NCBI RefSeq assembly: GCF_016595215.1
Contig: NZ_JAENHK010000001.1
Location: forward strand, 744,001-808,000
Length of the DNA: 64,000 nt
Direction: 5' to 3'
Source of the DNA: Chryseobacterium paridis
GTDB lineage: Bacteria > Bacteroidota > Bacteroidia > Flavobacteriales > Weeksellaceae
In this document: positions 9,245-18,196 of the stretch, piece by piece
Layout: every line of letters begins with the position of its first letter
Numbering within the stretch: the first letter of the stretch is position 1
Translations under genes and position numbers: made by a program
The notes under the pieces: model-generated
Seen by the model: only the letters and a program-made list of their open reading frames with translations
Database searches by the model: none
Told to the model about the DNA's origin: nothing

Positions 9245-11098
9245 TTATTTTTTGATAAAAGTTTTTGTTAAAGATTTCTGAGCTCCTATAATCTTTATAA
9301 AGTATACTCCACTTGGGATGGTGTTGATATCGATTGTTTCGCCATATTGTCCATCTGATGATTTTGATTTTTTAGATGAAACAATAGTCCCTTTGGTATC
9401 AATGACCTGTATGCTGATTTCCTTTTCATCAGATTTGAATTTTACATTGACCTTCTGATCGGCAGGATTAGGGTAGATCGCAAAATCTTCTGTTGATTTT
9501 TCAATATTTTTTGCAGATAATGTGTTAAGATCACAATTGGGTAATCTGTTCACTCCATCTATTCCCCAAGAACTTTGAACAGGAATACACAACCAGTTTA
9601 ATACCGTTGGTAAATGATCTGTTTCTCTTGTGGTAGATAAGTAATTATAAATTTTAAAGTTATTAACCGTGTTGAGGTTACGGGTTGGACTTCCTGTGAT
9701 CGTAGCGTTGTTACTGTTTGAACTTGAGTCTGTTAATGTATTTCCTGAAGTTTCATCACATTTCCAGTTAGCCAGCAATTGAGAATAATAAGGATGTGAA
9801 GACGTAATATTCTGAGTTGCCCAGTTTACCAAAACATTGTTTGGAAGAGCAGATTTCCAGATTCTGATGTCTTTATAAGAAGCGGCCAGATTCTGTCCGT
9901 AGGTATTCGTTCCATCCTGATTGATTGTAAGAGGAAGGCCGGAATCAATATTTCCGATCGTATTCATTTTAGCAAAAGTAACAGGTACACCATCTTCATA
10001 AAGCGTAACAAGACCATCTCTATCAAAACTTACTGCAATATGTTTCCACTTGTTGGTTTCCATTTTACCACCTACAAGATCAATTCTGTTGGTACCGTCA
10101 CCGATATTTATTTTATAGGTTTGCCCCGAATATCCTGAAATAACGAATCCTTTGTTTTTTCCGCTGTTCCAGTTTTTATTGCTGATCATTACCGGATCAC
10201 TTGAAAAATTAGCATTAGGTTTTACCCAAAATTCAATTGTGAAATCCTGAGTACTCCCAAAATTAAAAGGGGTTTGGTTGGCAGGTTTAGCATAAGTTCC
10301 TGCAGGGAAATTAAGCTGGTTATGGGTAACACTTGAATTAATTTCAGTCTTACTTATCTGCTGAGGGGTAAGATTAGGATTGGAATAAATGGTAAAGATA
10401 TTTCTTTCGGAAAGGTTTCCTCCACCATGTCCATCACTTACAGCACCATGATCCGTTGTTAAAACAACCAGCCAGTCCTCATTGTTGTAGGTTGCTCTGT
10501 TCTTCATTGCATTTACAATTTCACCAATATAGGTATCTGTTGTCTGCATAGAAGAAACATATTGTGGAACGCTTGAAGAAAAACCATAAGAGTGTCCTGC
10601 GTGATCTACATCATCAAAATCAACAAATAGAATATCAGGATTATCATTTTGTAAAGCTGCAACCGCTGCATTTTTTACGGCTAAATCTGTGCTTAAGTTA
10701 GTTTGTATATCCGCATCTTTGATAATAATATCGTTGATAGGAGCCCAATGTGCTAATGAAATTGTTCTCAGGTTTGGATTATAGGTTTCTGCACGAGTCA
10801 AAAAATCAGGATAATTGATATAATTGGGATTCGTAAAATTGTTATCCTGAATGTTGTGTTTTGTGTGCCATACCCCGGTTAGCATAGTGCTCCAGCCATT
10901 TCCACTCCATGTGGTCGCAGCACAAAGGCCATCCAGGGAATAAATTGATTTTGTAATAAGACTCTTAATGTTGGGAGTGTTGGAAGACATCATGACATCC
11001 GCGCGACATCCATCAATACCAATAAAAAGAACTTTTTTCGTCTGAGCTCCTAAAAAGCAGCTCATTATGACGGCCATTGAAAATAGTTTTGTTTTCAT
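9245..11098 (-). CDS. Secreted alkaline-phosphatase-superfamily phosphodiesterase with inserted LamG domain and T9SS sorting signal
   Basis: A 617-residue exported enzyme. Residues 1-19 are a signal peptide ending near GAQ. The nucleotide pyrophosphatase/phosphodiesterase fold begins with LFIGIDGCRAD (24-34). The candidate nucleophile Thr is in ATTWSGN (61-67), and metal ligands are in DFDDVDHAGH (160-169) and TTDHGA (214-219). A LamG/concanavalin-like domain (about 254-480) is inserted here. The catalytic fold then resumes with TRETDHLPTVLNWL (490-503). Residues about 535-617 form a Por-type C-terminal sorting domain (FAIYPNPA..., ending in Lys) for the type IX system. The gene lies downstream of the phosphonate-type operon and shares its operator-like motif, so the substrate may be a phosphonate or phosphate ester; this is inference. 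Confidence 0.85.
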   Translation of the reverse strand: MKTKLFSMAVIMSCFLGAQTKKVLFIGIDGCRADVMMSSNTPNIKSLITKSIYSLDGLCAATTWSGNGWSTMLTGVWHTKHNIQDNNFTNPNYINYPDFLTRAETYNPNLRTISLAHWAPINDIIIKDADIQTNLSTDLAVKNAAVAALQNDNPDILFVDFDDVDHAGHSYGFSSSVPQYVSSMQTTDTYIGEIVNAMKNRATYNNEDWLVVLTTDHGAVSDGHGGGNLSERNIFTIYSNPNLTPQQISKTEINSSVTHNQLNFPAGTYAKPANQTPFNFGSTQDFTIEFWVKPNANFSSDPVMISNKNWNSGKNKGFVISGYSGQTYKINIGDGTNRIDLVGGKMETNKWKHIAVSFDRDGLVTLYEDGVPVTFAKMNTIGNIDSGLPLTINQDGTNTYGQNLAASYKDIRIWKSALPNNVLVNWATQNITSSHPYYSQLLANWKCDETSGNTLTDSSSNSNNATITGSPTRNLNTVNNFKIYNYLSTTRETDHLPTVLNWLCIPVQSSWGIDGVNRLPNCDLNTLSAKNIEKSTEDFAIYPNPADQKVNVKFKSDEKEISIQVIDTKGTIVSSKKSKSSDGQYGETIDINTIPSGVYFIKIIGAQKSLTKTFIKK

Positions 11099-11127
11099 AG
11101 AAATTTTTTTGTTTTTAGAAATGAAAA

Positions 11128-11186
11128 TGTTTACAAATAGTAATTATATTTTATTATTTGTAAAATTAATTTACTATTTGTAAACA
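11128..11186 (-). promoter_or_regulatory. Operator-like inverted repeat upstream of the phosphodiesterase gene
   Basis: TGTTTACAAATAGTAA (11128-11143) and TTACTATTTGTAAACA (11171-11186) form a perfect 16-bp inverted repeat separated by 27 bp. A third half-site, TATTTGTAAA (11155-11164), lies between them, exactly 20 bp (about two helical turns) from the copy at 11175-11184. The same 10-mer occurs in front of the TonB receptor gene at 17249. The array lies 30-88 bp upstream of the phosphodiesterase start, where a repressor or activator would act. The XRE-cupin regulator at 17592 is the likeliest binder; this is inference. Confidence 0.6.
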
Positions 11187-11269
11187 TGTATGAACTTAAA
11201 GTTAATTAAAGGATAAAAAAACAATAAGAAACTGAGGCTGAATGATCAGTAGAAAGATGAAAGAATATA

Positions 11270-11938
11270 CTAGATAACTTCTTCAGCCTCAGAGATGGTA
11301 TTGAATATGTAATCCGGATTGGAGCTTTCCAGTTCTGTTCTTTTTTGAGCACCGGAAAGTACAGCAATTGTAAGTCCGCATCCTGCATTTTTTCCTTCCT
11401 CTATATCGATGACAGAGTCGCCGGCTTTCAACACTTTTTCAGGCTCATTGATGTTGAATTTCTGCATAGCAAGGTGAATCATTTCAGGGCTTGGACGGCT
11501 TTCAGAAACATCATTTGCAGTTATAAGCGCATCATAATATACATTTTCTTTCCATCCTAGCTTATCCAGTAGCTGTTGGGCGATTTCGGTAGTGTAACCC
11601 GTGTTAAGGACAATCTTTTTATCTTTTGCTCTCATTTTCAGTAAAAAATCTTCCACTCCTTCAATGGGCTTTACTTCTAAGTTTTGGTAAGCTTCTTTTA
11701 ATTGATCAGAGAAGTTTTCAAAAATAGGAAGCGCTTCATTCGTGTCTCCTCCGATTTCCTGTAATAAACTGTTGATTGCTTCTAATTTTTCCTTTCCTGC
11801 ACAACTCGATAATACCTTTTCAAGAGAAACATTATATCCGTAATCATTCACAGCGTGCATTAAGGTTTTGTATACTACATTATCTTCATTAATCGTTGTT
11901 CCGGCCATATCCAGAACCAATAATTCTATGTTCTTCAT
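11270..11938 (-). CDS. PhnX-like (phosphonatase-like) HAD hydrolase
   Basis: A 222-residue HAD-superfamily enzyme resembling the proposed phosphonatase-like family (TIGR03351). Motif I is LLVLDMAGTT near residues 5-14, using the D-x-A-G-T form of phosphonoacetaldehyde hydrolase rather than D-x-D-x-T. Motif II is IVLNTGYTT, and motif IV contains KAGDSVIDIEEGKNAG. It would cleave the C-P bond of a phosphono-aldehyde or a related phosphate. I chose ATG 11938: it is 4 bp after the FAD oxidoreductase stop and gives the family N-terminus; an upstream in-frame ATG at 11986 lies inside that gene. I cannot confirm the Schiff-base lysine of true PhnX. Last gene of the TonB-receptor operon. Confidence 0.82.
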   Translation of the reverse strand: MKNIELLVLDMAGTTINEDNVVYKTLMHAVNDYGYNVSLEKVLSSCAGKEKLEAINSLLQEIGGDTNEALPIFENFSDQLKEAYQNLEVKPIEGVEDFLLKMRAKDKKIVLNTGYTTEIAQQLLDKLGWKENVYYDALITANDVSESRPSPEMIHLAMQKFNINEPEKVLKAGDSVIDIEEGKNAGCGLTIAVLSGAQKRTELESSNPDYIFNTISEAEEVI

Positions 11939-11942
11939 TATT

Positions 11943-13097
11943 TTATGAGTAAATTTTATCAATATTAAATTTTGAAAATCCGCCACTTGCGGTCATTCCT
12001 TTTCCACCAATTCCGGTTACAATGTGGATGTTAGGGGATGGATTATGTTCGAAGATATCTTTTGTTTTACATTGTGAATAGATCCCAAACCATCTTCTTT
12101 GGATTTCATAAGTAGGGAGATCTATGATCTTTTTAGCCTCGTTGATCATGAATTCATCAATTTCCATATTCAGGTCATATCCTAATGCATCAGAATCCTT
12201 TGCACTCGCATACTCATGAGAATCGCCTAAAATAACAGATCCATCAAGAGCTTGTTTAAATAAAATATGGACACCATATTTTTTCTCAAATGAGTTAGGA
12301 TCCTCTAAAGCTTTGATTCCTTCAAAAGAAGGACATTCCTGAAATGACTCGTATCTTCTTATGGATAATCCGGTAAGGATATTTCCCTGTAAAGAATAAA
12401 TACCCTGAGGTCTTGTCTGTAGCATCTGCAGTTTAGTGACTACTAAGTCGCTTTCATTGAATACATTAGGGTATAATGTTTTAAACTCGTGTCCTCCACA
12501 GATAATTATTTTTGCAGCATTGAGTTCCTGACCGTCTGCAGTTATTGCAACACATTGATGATCAGTTTCGTAAGTTTCAACAACAGTGGTGTTATAGTAA
12601 ATCTTCAGATCCAGTTTTTCCTGTAAAAGGCCATGAAGTTTCACAATCATTTCAGCAGAATCTATAGACAGTTCCTCTGGAAAAAATAAACCTCCTTTGC
12701 AATAATCCGAACGAAGACCATCGAATTTTTTCATACAGTCATTTTTCGATAGCAGAACAGATTCGTAATTATTTTTCTGATTGATCTCATAAAGTTCGTT
12801 GATCAGCTGAAGCTCCTCTTCATTAGAAGCTAAATAGACAGAACCATTCTTTCTTATCGTCAAATCTGTCTGAGACTGTAACTCATTATATATTGCTAAA
12901 CTTTCTCTTCCGAAATTCTGCCATTTAAGATCCATTCCCGATGGTACGACCTGTCCGAAATTCCTTACCGTAGCTCCCTGAGGAAGAGAATTTTTCTCTA
13001 ATAGGGCTACTTTTAGGTTTCTTTTTAATGCATGGTAAGCGTGGAATGTTCCTAGGATCCCTCCTCCCACAACGATTAAATCAAATTTTGTTGTCAT
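11943..13097 (-). CDS. FAD-dependent oxidoreductase of the phosphonate-associated family (TIGR03364-like)
   Basis: A 384-residue DAO-type flavoenzyme. The N-terminus DLIVVGGGILGTFHAYHAL is the Rossmann dinucleotide motif, followed by the acidic ribose-binding LLEKN. VRNFGQV near residues 44-50 and a late GIGGKGMTASGGFSKF are typical of the small family that is genomically linked to phosphonatase-like hydrolases. Family knowledge: such enzymes are proposed or shown to oxidatively deaminate aminophosphonates, including N-methylated 2-aminoethylphosphonate, to phosphonoacetaldehyde. The hydrolase gene starts 4 bp after this stop and the transporter gene lies 12 bp upstream, so product and consumer are co-expressed. 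The exact substrate is unproven. Confidence 0.85.
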   Translation of the reverse strand: MTTKFDLIVVGGGILGTFHAYHALKRNLKVALLEKNSLPQGATVRNFGQVVPSGMDLKWQNFGRESLAIYNELQSQTDLTIRKNGSVYLASNEEELQLINELYEINQKNNYESVLLSKNDCMKKFDGLRSDYCKGGLFFPEELSIDSAEMIVKLHGLLQEKLDLKIYYNTTVVETYETDHQCVAITADGQELNAAKIIICGGHEFKTLYPNVFNESDLVVTKLQMLQTRPQGIYSLQGNILTGLSIRRYESFQECPSFEGIKALEDPNSFEKKYGVHILFKQALDGSVILGDSHEYASAKDSDALGYDLNMEIDEFMINEAKKIIDLPTYEIQRRWFGIYSQCKTKDIFEHNPSPNIHIVTGIGGKGMTASGGFSKFNIDKIYS

Positions 13098-13109
13098 TTT
13101 TATTCTATT

Positions 13110-14411
13110 TTATATCATTTTCGAGGTATCGAAATTGATGTACTGATTATTTTTATTGGATTTTGGTTTCGATTTTTTTTTGAAAGCTAAATAGGCAATG
13201 ACCGAAAAAATCAAAACGATCATGACGATAATATAATTGAGATGAATATAAAAATTCAACCATGATGTCTGTGCAGAACCAAAGTTCTTATAAAGCAGTA
13301 TTAAAACACTTCCCAGATAGCCAAATGAATCTACGAAATAAATTAAAAATCCTACATTACCTTTAATATCGAAAGCAGCTATCATCCGGTCAAAATAAAT
13401 ACCATTGAAAGGAATATAGCACAAATACATTCCAAGCCCTGACAACATCATCCATAAAAAAGGAGAGATCATGTTGTGCTGAAAAAAATAAGTCGAAAAC
13501 CCAACGATTCCTATGGCTGTAAAAAGAATGTAATGATAGTAAGCAAAAGCTTTTTTATTGTTTTTCACTTTTACCATGAAACTTAAAATTAAAAGAACAA
13601 CAATGGCGATGGGAATTTCCGTAAGGGTAAATACAGAACTATTAGTTTTGAAGTTGATACTATCCCAGATCTCACGATTAAAATTATCCCTGAAATCCCT
13701 TAAAATAGTTAAGCTTATGTACAAAACAGTAATGCAGATCATTGGGATAAAGAACTGATGGATCAATCCTTTTCTTGCTGCTTTATCAAGAGGTTGTCTT
13801 TTGTTTTTTAATAAAATATCTTCTTCAGTTGGTTTAGGGATTCGGTTTAATAAAAGACCGAAGACGATCAGAGGAATAATGAAAACCAGACCAGCAGTAA
13901 AAGGCATCCAGAATTCTGAGATCCCAAACGTATCCATAATAAATTTTCCAACTGATTTAGTGAATCCGGAAGAAACGACAAAGCTTGAGCATAGGAACAA
14001 CCCTATGATTTCGGTTGTTTTTCTTCCTTCGATATATGAAAAAACGATCCCCCAGATTAATCCCAACGGGAACCCGTTAATAAACATGAAAATGATATTG
14101 TAAGGTGCAGGAACGACTGCAAAACCCAGTAACGCAAGTTCCGCAATGGCAATGAAAGTAAAAAGATAGAAGATTCTTTTTTCTGGCTTTAATTCTGAAA
14201 TAAATCGGATTCCAATAAATTTTGAAATAAAATATCCGGCAACCTGAGCGATAATAATCAATACTTTATAATCGACCCCAAAATAAGCAAGGCCTTCGAA
14301 TGATGCCACCGTAAAAGGTTTTCTAAAACCATACATGCAGAAGTAAACACCAAAAGCAGAAAATGCTGCTTTCAGTGTTACTAATGTGTTTTTTTTGATT
14401 GTATCAGCCAT
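13110..14411 (-). CDS. DUF5690 / MFS-type inner membrane transporter
   Basis: A 433-residue polytopic protein with about 12 membrane segments in a two-bundle arrangement. The N-terminal helix block FSAFGVYFCMYGFRKPFTVASFEG recalls the organophosphate:phosphate antiporter branch of the MFS (GlpT/UhpT), in which FxxYxxRK-type motifs bind anionic substrates. I believe the Bacteroidota members are called DUF5690. It sits 10 bp after the TonB receptor gene and 12 bp before the FAD oxidoreductase gene. The context argues that it imports the compound delivered by the receptor, plausibly an organophosphonate. Confidence 0.82.
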   Translation of the reverse strand: MADTIKKNTLVTLKAAFSAFGVYFCMYGFRKPFTVASFEGLAYFGVDYKVLIIIAQVAGYFISKFIGIRFISELKPEKRIFYLFTFIAIAELALLGFAVVPAPYNIIFMFINGFPLGLIWGIVFSYIEGRKTTEIIGLFLCSSFVVSSGFTKSVGKFIMDTFGISEFWMPFTAGLVFIIPLIVFGLLLNRIPKPTEEDILLKNKRQPLDKAARKGLIHQFFIPMICITVLYISLTILRDFRDNFNREIWDSINFKTNSSVFTLTEIPIAIVVLLILSFMVKVKNNKKAFAYYHYILFTAIGIVGFSTYFFQHNMISPFLWMMLSGLGMYLCYIPFNGIYFDRMIAAFDIKGNVGFLIYFVDSFGYLGSVLILLYKNFGSAQTSWLNFYIHLNYIIVMIVLIFSVIAYLAFKKKSKPKSNKNNQYINFDTSKMI

Positions 14412-14421
14412 TTTGATCGTA

Positions 14422-17247
14422 TTAAAAATTAAGCTTGATACCCAGATTAAATCTTACCCCGTAGTATTCAACTTGTTCCGGACGATCTTCATTTTTTCCG
14501 AAATGATAGATAAGCGGTTTGTTCAAGATGTTATTGACATCTGCGTACAACATTAAATATTTGGTAAATTGATAAGACCCTCCAAAATCTAAACTGCTGT
14601 ATTTCCCGTAATAGGTATCATTGATGTCATCCTCAGCATATTCAACTGCATATTTTCCTTTATAGTTGTAAGCTAGCCTTGCATTGAATCCTTTTTTCTC
14701 AAAGAAAAGCTGAACGTTATATAATTCCTTAGCCTGGTAAGGAAGGGCAACCTTTCTGCCACTTGGTTTTTCCATTTTTGAAGTCATGAAAGTTGCATTC
14801 AACTGTGTTCCAAAATATTGTAAAAAACCTGGAAGAAAATCGAATCTTCTGTTCAAACCAAGTTCAAGACCACCCAAAGAAGCTGCTTTTCCATTATTGG
14901 GTGCTGTAAACTGCACGCCTGTATTTCCATTATAAGTCCCAATAAAAGAGTCCTGAAAAACGGGATCTGTAATTGATTTATAGAAAACTCCACCACTCAA
15001 AATACCTACATTGGAAAAGTAGTATTCTCCCATTAAGTCAAGATTGATAGAATAGGTAGGATTCAGGTTTGGATTCCCGCCTTTAAATTCATTATCTGCT
15101 TCAATATAAGTTCCTCCTGGAGTCAGGTCTCCGAAATTAGGTCTTGAAAAAGTTCTTGTTGCTGCAAAACGAAGGTTTGTTTTATCATTTAATGTATACT
15201 TGATATGCAGCATGGGTAAAACAGCAAGATATTTTTTAGTGTTTTCAACGGGAACCAATTTGTCATCAATTACGTTGTAACCCTTTACTTTCGTGTTGGT
15301 ATTGGATAATCTGATTCCTCCTAATACTGTAATTTTATCATTTATTTTGTAAGTCCCCATCCCATAAGCATCTGCATGTTTTTCAAATACATCGAAGTTT
15401 CTTCCCAGAGCTTTATTGTATTCCAGAGCTTCGGAATCTGCAGGATTTATCTTTAAATTTCCCTGATTCTGAAACCAGAACTGATCCATTCCTGTGGTTG
15501 ATAAAACAGGACCGAAAGTGTTCCCGATATGGGCATTCATTTCGCTTAGATATTTAGGTCCGTTGGGTTGAGTGGTGATGTATTGACCGGATTGTGATAA
15601 AAGCGGTGCTGTTCCGTTGCTCCAGTTGTAGAAAATATCTGAAAACTTTGCAGTACGTTCTTTATCTCGGTATTTAAAACCATATTTTAAAGTCAATCGA
15701 TCAGAAATATTCAATTCGTGGTTGAATGCCGCTACAATTTTATCTTTCTCATCAACAAAAACTTTGTAAAATTCAAGATCAGTAAATCTCATCTGTGAAG
15801 CATCCATTTTAAAATTAGGATCACTATAGAATCCAAATAAGGCATCCGGGTCTTTATAATCTAATTTCCCTCCATCAGCTTTCCAGTAGGCTCTTGGCCC
15901 ATTTCCATGATCCGCAATATAATTAGGGTTAATACCAACACCAGATTGAGTGTATTTGATTACGTAATAAGAGTTATTCTGTTTGTCGGGAATGTTTCCG
16001 TATTTGAATCTGTTATCATAATAAGATACATCCCAGTCAATTTTTCCTTTGTTCAATTGGTGGATCCCACCCAATGAAACAGAAGTCATTTCAGTAATTA
16101 AAAGGTTATGAATGTTTTGCAATTCAACTCTTGCTGTATTATTCGCAGAACTGAATTTATCAAATCTGATTCTGTGTTTATAATGTGTTTCATCATCAGA
16201 TAGTGTTCCGAACATTCCTTTTGCATATAAAGTACTTTTTGGAGACAGCACGTATTCGAAAGCAGTATTGATCCCGGTTGTTTTTCTAACTCCATTATAA
16301 TCACGAAGTTCTAATCGGAAAACCCCTTCATCACCACTTCTTCTTGCCTCAAAATTATCTGTAGACCAGTTTCTTGTAAAATGAGCAACGTTAAGCAGGT
16401 ATCCGAATTTTTTATCTTTTGTTCTTCCTCCGTACAATAGCCCAAGGTTATAAACTCCTTTGTCGGATTTAGCATTGTAACCACTTCCAACTGTGATTTT
16501 TAATTCCTGTTTCATCGGAGGTGTTTTTGTAATAAAATTCACTCCACCACCGATTCCATCGGCTTCCATATCTGGAGTGAAAGATTTATTTACATGAACA
16601 TACGAGATAAGCTCTGTTGGAAAAAAGTCAAAAGCAGTTGCCCTTGAAGTGGTTTCCTCTTCTGCTGTTGGCAGCCTGTTTCCATTGATCGTTGTGGATG
16701 CCCAAAAAGGAGGTAGCCCCCTGATGGATACAAATCTTCCTTCACCCTGATCTCTTTCAATAGAAACACCCTGAACACGTTGAACAGTTTCTGCAGCATT
16801 TCTGTCCGGTAATTTTCCGATTCCATCAGAAGCAATAACATTGGAAATGTTGATTGCATTTTTTTGAAGACTTAAAGCCCTTGCTTCACTATTTTTCAAG
16901 GTAGCAGTAACAACGACTTCATCTATATTTTTATGTTTTTGGGATAATGTAATAACACCCAGATCAGTGTTCTCTTCAGATTTTACCTGTACAGTAATAT
17001 TATTGTTTTCGTATCCAATATATCCGACCTGCAAATTATATTCGCCTGTTGGAAGATCAGTAATGGTAAATTTTCCATCAAGATCTGTGACAATATTTTT
17101 AGATAGACCTTTTATTTTTATAGATGCCCCCGGGAGAGGCTGATTCTCATCTGATACAATTCCCGTAACAGATCTCTTCTGGGCCGAGACCCAACCAATG
17201 AAACAAAGAAAAATAAGGAGTAATAATTTCTTCGATTTTGTTTTCAT
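14422..17247 (-). CDS. TonB-dependent outer membrane receptor (TonB-Xanth-Caul-like)
   Basis: A 941-residue receptor starting at ATG 17247, which gives the basic MKTKSKK signal peptide; an in-frame ATG at 17274 adds nine residues that spoil it. Order: signal peptide to about residue 23; carboxypeptidase-regulatory-like domain (about 25-110, GIVSDENQPLPGASIKIKG); plug domain with SIRGLPPFWASTTINGNRLP and DMEADGIGGGVNF; then a beta-barrel ending in RFNLGIKLNF with a terminal Phe. The plug style is that of the TIGR01782 group, and no SusD partner follows, unlike glycan loci. It is the first gene of a four-gene operon with a transporter, an oxidoreductase and a phosphonatase-like hydrolase, so it likely imports the substrate of that pathway. 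Confidence 0.9.
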   Translation of the reverse strand: MKTKSKKLLLLIFLCFIGWVSAQKRSVTGIVSDENQPLPGASIKIKGLSKNIVTDLDGKFTITDLPTGEYNLQVGYIGYENNNITVQVKSEENTDLGVITLSQKHKNIDEVVVTATLKNSEARALSLQKNAINISNVIASDGIGKLPDRNAAETVQRVQGVSIERDQGEGRFVSIRGLPPFWASTTINGNRLPTAEEETTSRATAFDFFPTELISYVHVNKSFTPDMEADGIGGGVNFITKTPPMKQELKITVGSGYNAKSDKGVYNLGLLYGGRTKDKKFGYLLNVAHFTRNWSTDNFEARRSGDEGVFRLELRDYNGVRKTTGINTAFEYVLSPKSTLYAKGMFGTLSDDETHYKHRIRFDKFSSANNTARVELQNIHNLLITEMTSVSLGGIHQLNKGKIDWDVSYYDNRFKYGNIPDKQNNSYYVIKYTQSGVGINPNYIADHGNGPRAYWKADGGKLDYKDPDALFGFYSDPNFKMDASQMRFTDLEFYKVFVDEKDKIVAAFNHELNISDRLTLKYGFKYRDKERTAKFSDIFYNWSNGTAPLLSQSGQYITTQPNGPKYLSEMNAHIGNTFGPVLSTTGMDQFWFQNQGNLKINPADSEALEYNKALGRNFDVFEKHADAYGMGTYKINDKITVLGGIRLSNTNTKVKGYNVIDDKLVPVENTKKYLAVLPMLHIKYTLNDKTNLRFAATRTFSRPNFGDLTPGGTYIEADNEFKGGNPNLNPTYSINLDLMGEYYFSNVGILSGGVFYKSITDPVFQDSFIGTYNGNTGVQFTAPNNGKAASLGGLELGLNRRFDFLPGFLQYFGTQLNATFMTSKMEKPSGRKVALPYQAKELYNVQLFFEKKGFNARLAYNYKGKYAVEYAEDDINDTYYGKYSSLDFGGSYQFTKYLMLYADVNNILNKPLIYHFGKNEDRPEQVEYYGVRFNLGIKLNF

Positions 17248-17248
17248 T

Positions 17249-17534
17249 TTTACAAATATTAAATTTTTATGCAAATCAAGCTAATAATTTTAATATATGT
17301 AAATATTTGGTGTTAAGTAATGATTAACAAATACGCGTAATTTGTTAAGCATGTATTACGAAAAATCATACTTAAAAAACAGGATAAAAGATTAATTAAT
17401 GCTGTAAAACAGGTAGTTTGATGTTTTTATTCAATAAAAATGTTTAAAAACCTGGACTATGCAGAACGTAAAATGAGTTTACTTTCGATTCATTTTAATG
17501 AATTTCAAAAAAGCAAAAGTTGAATATTTGTAAA
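17249..17534 (-). promoter_or_regulatory. Promoter region of the TonB-receptor operon with operator-like half-sites
   Basis: The region between the XRE regulator gene and the receptor gene (17248-17591, about 344 bp) has no coding frame. It contains TTTACAAATA at 17249-17258 directly before the receptor start, TATATGTAAA at 17294-17303 (one mismatch to TATTTGTAAA) and TATTTGTAAA at 17525-17534. These are the same words as the three-copy array in front of the phosphodiesterase gene. I did not find a clean TAnnTTTG box for the leftward promoter. Confidence 0.5.
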
Positions 17535-17591
17535 CTTTCTTAATAGATTTAGGCTGAAATTTGTCAAAAGAAGAAATGAAGAATAAGGTGA

Positions 17592-18164
17592 TTATTTATC
17601 AGAATAAAAATATAATACTAACATAATGCAGCTTTCATTACTGATGCTTACCGGAACGTGCGGTAATTTACCATTGAAATACAGTGAATCTCCTTCGTGT
17701 AAAATTACTTCTTCATTATCTATAAGATATTTTACTTCACCCTTTAGAATGTATTTGAACTCCCAGGCATCTGTAATTACCTTTTCTCTTTTAGAATTAG
17801 GTTCCAAGGTTAATAGCACCGCTTCAAAACCTAATGAATGAAGACTTTTGCTAAAAATATGGAGATATTTAAAGCCCTCAGCTTCTACTTCTTTTTCGAT
17901 AAGCTGCTGGCTGTCTTTAGGTAAATAGATGAATTTAGCATTTGATTTCTTTTCAACTCCTTCGAAAAAGAAGCTGGCATCAATTTCTAATGACTGAATA
18001 AGATCCAAAAGAACAGGAAGTGAAGGAATAGTTCTTCCATTTTCAATTCTTGATACAAGACCATTGCTCACGTTCGCTTTAAAAGCCAGTTCATTAATGG
18101 TTAAATTGTTTTTCTTTCTAATATCTTTTAATCTCTTCCCGATACCTATTAAAAAATCATTCAT
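17592..18164 (-). CDS. XRE-family regulator with C-terminal cupin domain
   Basis: A 190-residue regulator. Residues 5-65 are a Cro/C1-type helix-turn-helix (GKRLKDIRKKNNLTINELAFKA then SNGLVSRIENGRTIPSLPVLLDL). Residues about 115-190 are a cupin barrel (EFKYILKGEVKYLIDNEEVILHEGDSLYFNG with LPHVPVSI) that probably binds a small ligand. It lies just upstream of, and in the same direction as, the TonB receptor operon. It is the natural candidate for control of that operon and the phosphodiesterase. Its own promoter carries an inverted repeat over the -7 box, suggesting autoregulation. Cupin-XRE regulators often control catabolic genes. Confidence 0.9.
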   Translation of the reverse strand: MNDFLIGIGKRLKDIRKKNNLTINELAFKANVSNGLVSRIENGRTIPSLPVLLDLIQSLEIDASFFFEGVEKKSNAKFIYLPKDSQQLIEKEVEAEGFKYLHIFSKSLHSLGFEAVLLTLEPNSKREKVITDAWEFKYILKGEVKYLIDNEEVILHEGDSLYFNGKLPHVPVSISNESCIMLVLYFYSDK

Positions 18165-18196
18165 ATAATTAAAAATTTAACCTAAACTGTTTTCAG

